DNA from: an uncultured bacterium
GTDB lineage: Bacteria; Planctomycetota; Phycisphaerae; Sedimentisphaerales; Anaerobacaceae
Assembly (NCBI GenBank): GCA_913009865.1
Contig: CAJVYK010000117.1
Coordinates: 1-5,732 of the forward strand
Reading direction: 5' to 3'
DNA: 5,732 nucleotides
Part shown: positions 5,622 to 5,732 of the stretch, one piece after another
Position numbering within the stretch: the stretch's first letter is position 1
Layout: every line of letters begins with the position of its first letter
Notes under the pieces: model-generated
Told to the model about the DNA's origin: nothing
Seen by the model: the letters and a program-made list of their open reading frames with translations, nothing else
Database searches by the model: none
Position numbers and translations under genes: made by a program

Positions 5622-5732
5622 ATGAAAATGATCGTGGCAATTATTCAGCCGGAAAGACTGGAAGCGGTCAAGAAAGAACTGTTTAATGCTGAGATTCACA
5701 AGATGACGGTCAGCCGTGTTCGGGGCTGCGGC
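5622..5732 (+). CDS. glnK: Second PII signal-transduction protein, truncated by window end (glnK2)
   Basis: The first 37 codons of a PII gene run to the right edge without a stop; about 75 residues are missing. The visible part aligns without gaps to glnK1, with 19 of 37 residues identical, including the N-terminal strand and IIQP turn (Gln9-Pro10), VKK, KM.V and GCG (35-37) at the base of the T-loop. The T-loop itself, with the position equivalent to Tyr51, lies outside the window, so its modification state cannot be judged. Like glnK1 it has Gln9. The ATG at 5622 is preferred over the ATG two codons later because it matches the family start; GGAG (5608-5611) lies a rather long ten bases upstream. 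Its place directly after amt2 suggests it is the dedicated partner of that channel. The family is clear despite the truncation. Confidence 0.93.
   Translation, partial: MKMIVAIIQPERLEAVKKELFNAEIHKMTVSRVRGCG

Overview
The window reads as an ammonium-uptake locus from a bacterium that is most probably a planctomycete (Phycisphaerae-like). That placement is an inference. It rests on the style of the LolA-like secreted protein at the left edge, on the PII proteins lacking the uridylylation tyrosine, and on the moderate GC content. No rRNA, tRNA or other phylogenetic marker is present.

The layout is two divergent gene blocks around a short AT-rich control region (about 2175-2374). Leftward (minus strand) run a LysR-type regulator (1293-2174), a HAD-superfamily phosphatase (637-1224) and a secreted LolA-like protein that runs off the left edge (1-603). 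They are closely spaced and plausibly form one operon. A 49-bp tract of seven tandem 7-bp units sits between the regulator and the phosphatase.

Rightward (plus strand) lies a tandem duplicated module: ammonium transporter 1 (2375-3781), PII protein 1 (3817-4158), ammonium transporter 2 (4194-5546) and PII protein 2 (5622 to beyond the right edge). The first two intergenic gaps are both 35 bp, and a possible internal promoter precedes the second PII gene. The two transporters are different Amt subfamilies: the first has the AmtB-type C-terminal tail that interacts with GlnK, and the second has a different tail. PII 1 keeps the ATP and 2-oxoglutarate binding framework and the T-loop arginine, but has Phe in place of the uridylylated Tyr51.

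Working model (inference): the Amt proteins conduct ammonium inward, and the trimeric PII proteins sense ATP/ADP and 2-oxoglutarate and close their partner channel when nitrogen is plentiful. The LysR protein may control the divergent amt promoter through repeated ATT-N9-AAT boxes in the shared intergenic region. The phosphatase and LolA-like protein have no evident link to nitrogen metabolism. I see no insertion sequence, CRISPR array, RNA gene or convincing terminator, and no gene-free stretch longer than about 200 bp. Nothing here amounts to a wholly new system. The points most worth a second look are the paired but non-identical Amt/PII modules, the altered PII T-loop, the operator-like array and the 7-bp repeat tract.
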